This document shows positions 4,846-6,043 of a stretch of 6,043 nt of DNA, one piece after another. This DNA is from Candidatus Omnitrophota bacterium (lineage in GTDB: Bacteria > Omnitrophota > Gorgyraeia > 1-14-0-20-64-10 > JACQQZ01): positions 1 to 6,043 of the forward strand of contig JACQRF010000155.1 of the NCBI GenBank assembly GCA_016206635.1, in the 5' to 3' direction. Position 1 is the stretch's first letter, and the number at the start of each line of letters is the position of its first letter. The position numbers and the translations under genes were made by a program. The notes under the pieces were generated by a model, which had not been told where the DNA came from, ran no database searches, and saw only the letters and a list, made by a program, of their open reading frames with translations.

Positions 4846-5644
4846 GGCCGTGGCCCACGCCGAGGGGCTCGGCATTCCCGAGATCCCGAACATCCTCACG
4901 CTTTGGGCGAAGGCCCTCGGCGACTCCCCGCTGGCCCACGTCCTCCACGCCTGGCAGGACGTGATCTTCGCCTGGGGGGTGATCGTTGGGCTGGCCCTGC
5001 TCTGCTGGGCCGCCACCCGCCGCGTGGCCCTCGTCCCGCGCGGCCTGCAGAACTTCCTGGAGCTCCTCGTCGAGGGGCTCGACGCGTTCGTCGCCGGCAT
5101 CATGGGGCCGACCTACGGCCGCCACTTCACCCCGTTCATCGGCACGCTGTTCCTCTACATCTTGGTGATGAACCTCGTCGGGCTCCTGCCCGGCTACAAG
5201 TCCCCCACCGCCAACCTCAACACGACGCTGGCGCTGGCCATCTGCGTCTTCTGCTACGTCCAGTACACCGGCCTGCGCCTGCTCGGGCTCAAGGGGTTCT
5301 TCCATCACCTGGTCGGCTCCCCCGACTCGGCCGCCAGCTGGATCGTCGGCCTGCTGATCATCCTGCCGGTCCACGTCCTGGGGGAGTTCATCAAACCGGC
5401 GTCCCTCTCACTCCGCTTGTTCGGCAACATCACCGGCGAGGATGCCCTGCTCGCTTCGTTCGTCCAGATGGGCCTCGGGGGCTTGGCGCTGCAGTTGTTC
5501 GCCAATGGGCTGGCCCTCATTTTCAGCACGGTCCAGGCGCTCGTCTTCGCGACGCTGAGCGCCATTTACATCGCGCTGCTCCTGCCGACGACGCGGCGCC
5601 GGCGGCGCATCATTGAGGTATTCACCCAAGGAGGCATCGTCTGA
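4838..5644 (+). CDS. atpB: F0F1 ATP synthase subunit a
   Basis: A 268-residue protein, the stator subunit that forms the two proton half-channels against the c ring in the membrane. Family signatures are NLVGLLPG (112-119), EFIKPASLSLRLFGN (183-197) with the essential Arg at 193 (equivalent of E. coli R210), E201/D202 just after it, and Q233 in STVQALVF (equivalent of E. coli Q252). The position of E. coli H245 is Ala here, as expected from the variable E219/H245 pair. About six hydrophobic segments are visible. I chose the GTG at 4838 over an ATG at 4751 because the longer form would add 29 residues lying over the atpI tail and its inverted repeat, and because GTG overlaps the atpI stop. The ribosome site is weak (GAAGAA near 4825-4830). 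The 3' end carries the strong site AAGGAGG for atpE. Confidence 0.95.
   Translation: MAEAVAHAEGLGIPEIPNILTLWAKALGDSPLAHVLHAWQDVIFAWGVIVGLALLCWAATRRVALVPRGLQNFLELLVEGLDAFVAGIMGPTYGRHFTPFIGTLFLYILVMNLVGLLPGYKSPTANLNTTLALAICVFCYVQYTGLRLLGLKGFFHHLVGSPDSAASWIVGLLIILPVHVLGEFIKPASLSLRLFGNITGEDALLASFVQMGLGGLALQLFANGLALIFSTVQALVFATLSAIYIALLLPTTRRRRRIIEVFTQGGIV
5628..5634 (+). promoter_or_regulatory. Strong ribosome binding site for atpE
   Basis: AAGGAGG lies inside the last codons of atpB, nine bases before the atpE ATG. It is the only full consensus site seen in the operon, which agrees with the need for many c subunits per complex. Confidence 0.8.
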
Positions 5645-5877
5645 TGTCGCATGAAGTCGTTCTCTCGTTCGCACTGCCGCTGGGGCTGGCGATCGCCGCG
5701 TTCGCGTCGGCCACCGCCCTCGGCCGCGCCGTGTCGTCGGCCATGGAGGCGATGGCGCGCCAGCCGGAGGCCTCGGCCAAGATCCAGACCGGGATGGTGA
5801 TCGGCTGCGCGTTCATCGAGGCGCTCACGATTTACGCCCTCCGGACCGTGCTGATCCTGCAGGGACGGATCCACTAA
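5644..5877 (+). CDS. atpE: F0F1 ATP synthase subunit c (rotor ring)
   Basis: A 77-residue two-helix hairpin that forms the rotor ring. The polar loop ARQPEA (38-43) and the ion-carrying E59 in FIEALTIY (57-64) are clear. The sequence after the Glu (EALTIY, not ESTGIY) and Leu26 at the place of the Na+-ligating Gln point to protons as the coupling ion. Odd points: the GxGxGxG motif of helix 1, which packs the ring, reads AxAxAxG (A21, A23, A25, G27), and arginines occur within both membrane helices (R28 and R67). The ATG overlaps the atpB stop by one base (ATGA). Length is normal for a bacterial c subunit. The identity is certain; how the substitutions affect ring size is unknown. Confidence 0.95.
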   Translation: MSHEVVLSFALPLGLAIAAFASATALGRAVSSAMEAMARQPEASAKIQTGMVIGCAFIEALTIYALRTVLILQGRIH

Positions 5878-5889
5878 CCCGAGTCCCGC

Positions 5890-6043
5890 ATGGCGATTGA
5901 CCTGTTCCAACTGCTCGCCCACGCGATCGGGTTCATGATCCTGGTCGCGCTCCTGAAGCGCTTCGCCTGGGGGCCCCTGCTCAGCGTGCTCGACCAGCGG
6001 CGCCGGCAGATCGCCTCGGGGCTCGACGACGTCGAGCGGGCGA
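5890..6043 (+). CDS. atpF: F0F1 ATP synthase subunit b, N-terminal part (cut by window end)
   Basis: The first 51 residues are seen. A single membrane helix (about 4-22, LFQLLAHAIGFMILVALL) is followed by KRFAWGPLLSVLDQRRRQI and the start of the long charged helix that forms the peripheral stalk linking subunit a to F1. The tryptophan-glycine-proline turn after the helix and the LDQRRRQI continuation are typical of b subunits. The ATG lies 12 bases after the atpE stop with no strong ribosome site. The gene continues beyond the window; delta, alpha, gamma, beta and epsilon genes are expected to follow. Confidence 0.9.
   Translation, partial: MAIDLFQLLAHAIGFMILVALLKRFAWGPLLSVLDQRRRQIASGLDDVERA

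Noticed and set aside
4784..5374. Minus-strand open frame over atpB
   Set aside because: Shadow of a certain atpB gene; its composition (Glu/Gly/Val/His-rich) is what the complement of membrane-protein codons gives.
1..6043. CRISPR array, tRNA, rRNA or insertion sequence
   Set aside because: No direct-repeat array, tRNA-like cloverleaf, rRNA segment or transposase was seen on reading both strands; apart from the short palindrome at 4785-4822 nothing suggests a mobile element.

Overview
The window comes from a high-GC bacterium whose identity cannot be fixed from sequence alone. An F-type ATP synthase operon with an AtpZ/AtpI pair in front, common GTG and TTG starts, sigma-70-like promoters of the TTGACA/TATGCT type and good AGGAGG ribosome sites fit a Gram-negative-like lineage. 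A candidate phylum such as Omnitrophota is only my guess. All supported genes lie on the + strand.

Region 1 (about 3-2999) is one very long reading frame, open to the left edge, for a modular protein of at least 993 residues that I cannot name. It has a small domain that occurs twice (residues about 11-137 and 569-683), a beta-propeller-like stretch between the copies, a disordered linker, a helical region and a C-terminal alpha/beta domain. The hexapeptide AAGLEE closes three of its segments, and a degenerate AGLER sits at the C-terminus. This is the least explained part of the window.

Region 2 (3027-3774) is a compact two-gene toxin-antitoxin-like cassette: an excisionase-type HTH protein followed, by a TTGA stop/start overlap, by a PIN-domain ribonuclease with a complete acidic active site. 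It has its own promoter with a small inverted repeat between the -35 and -10 boxes.

Region 3 (3799-4097) is a small orphan gene for a 70-residue hydrophobic, probably exported or membrane-anchored protein. It has a near-consensus promoter and a short leader that can fold into two adjacent hairpins, the second of which hides the AGGAGG ribosome site.

Region 4 (4120-6043) is the start of the F0F1 ATP synthase operon: atpZ-like, atpI-like, atpB (a), atpE (c) and the beginning of atpF (b), with overlapping junctions that suggest translational coupling up to atpE. Two details stand out: a perfect 16-bp inverted repeat in the last codons of the atpI-like gene just before atpB, and a c subunit in which the usual glycine motif of helix 1 is mostly alanine and which carries arginines inside both membrane helices.
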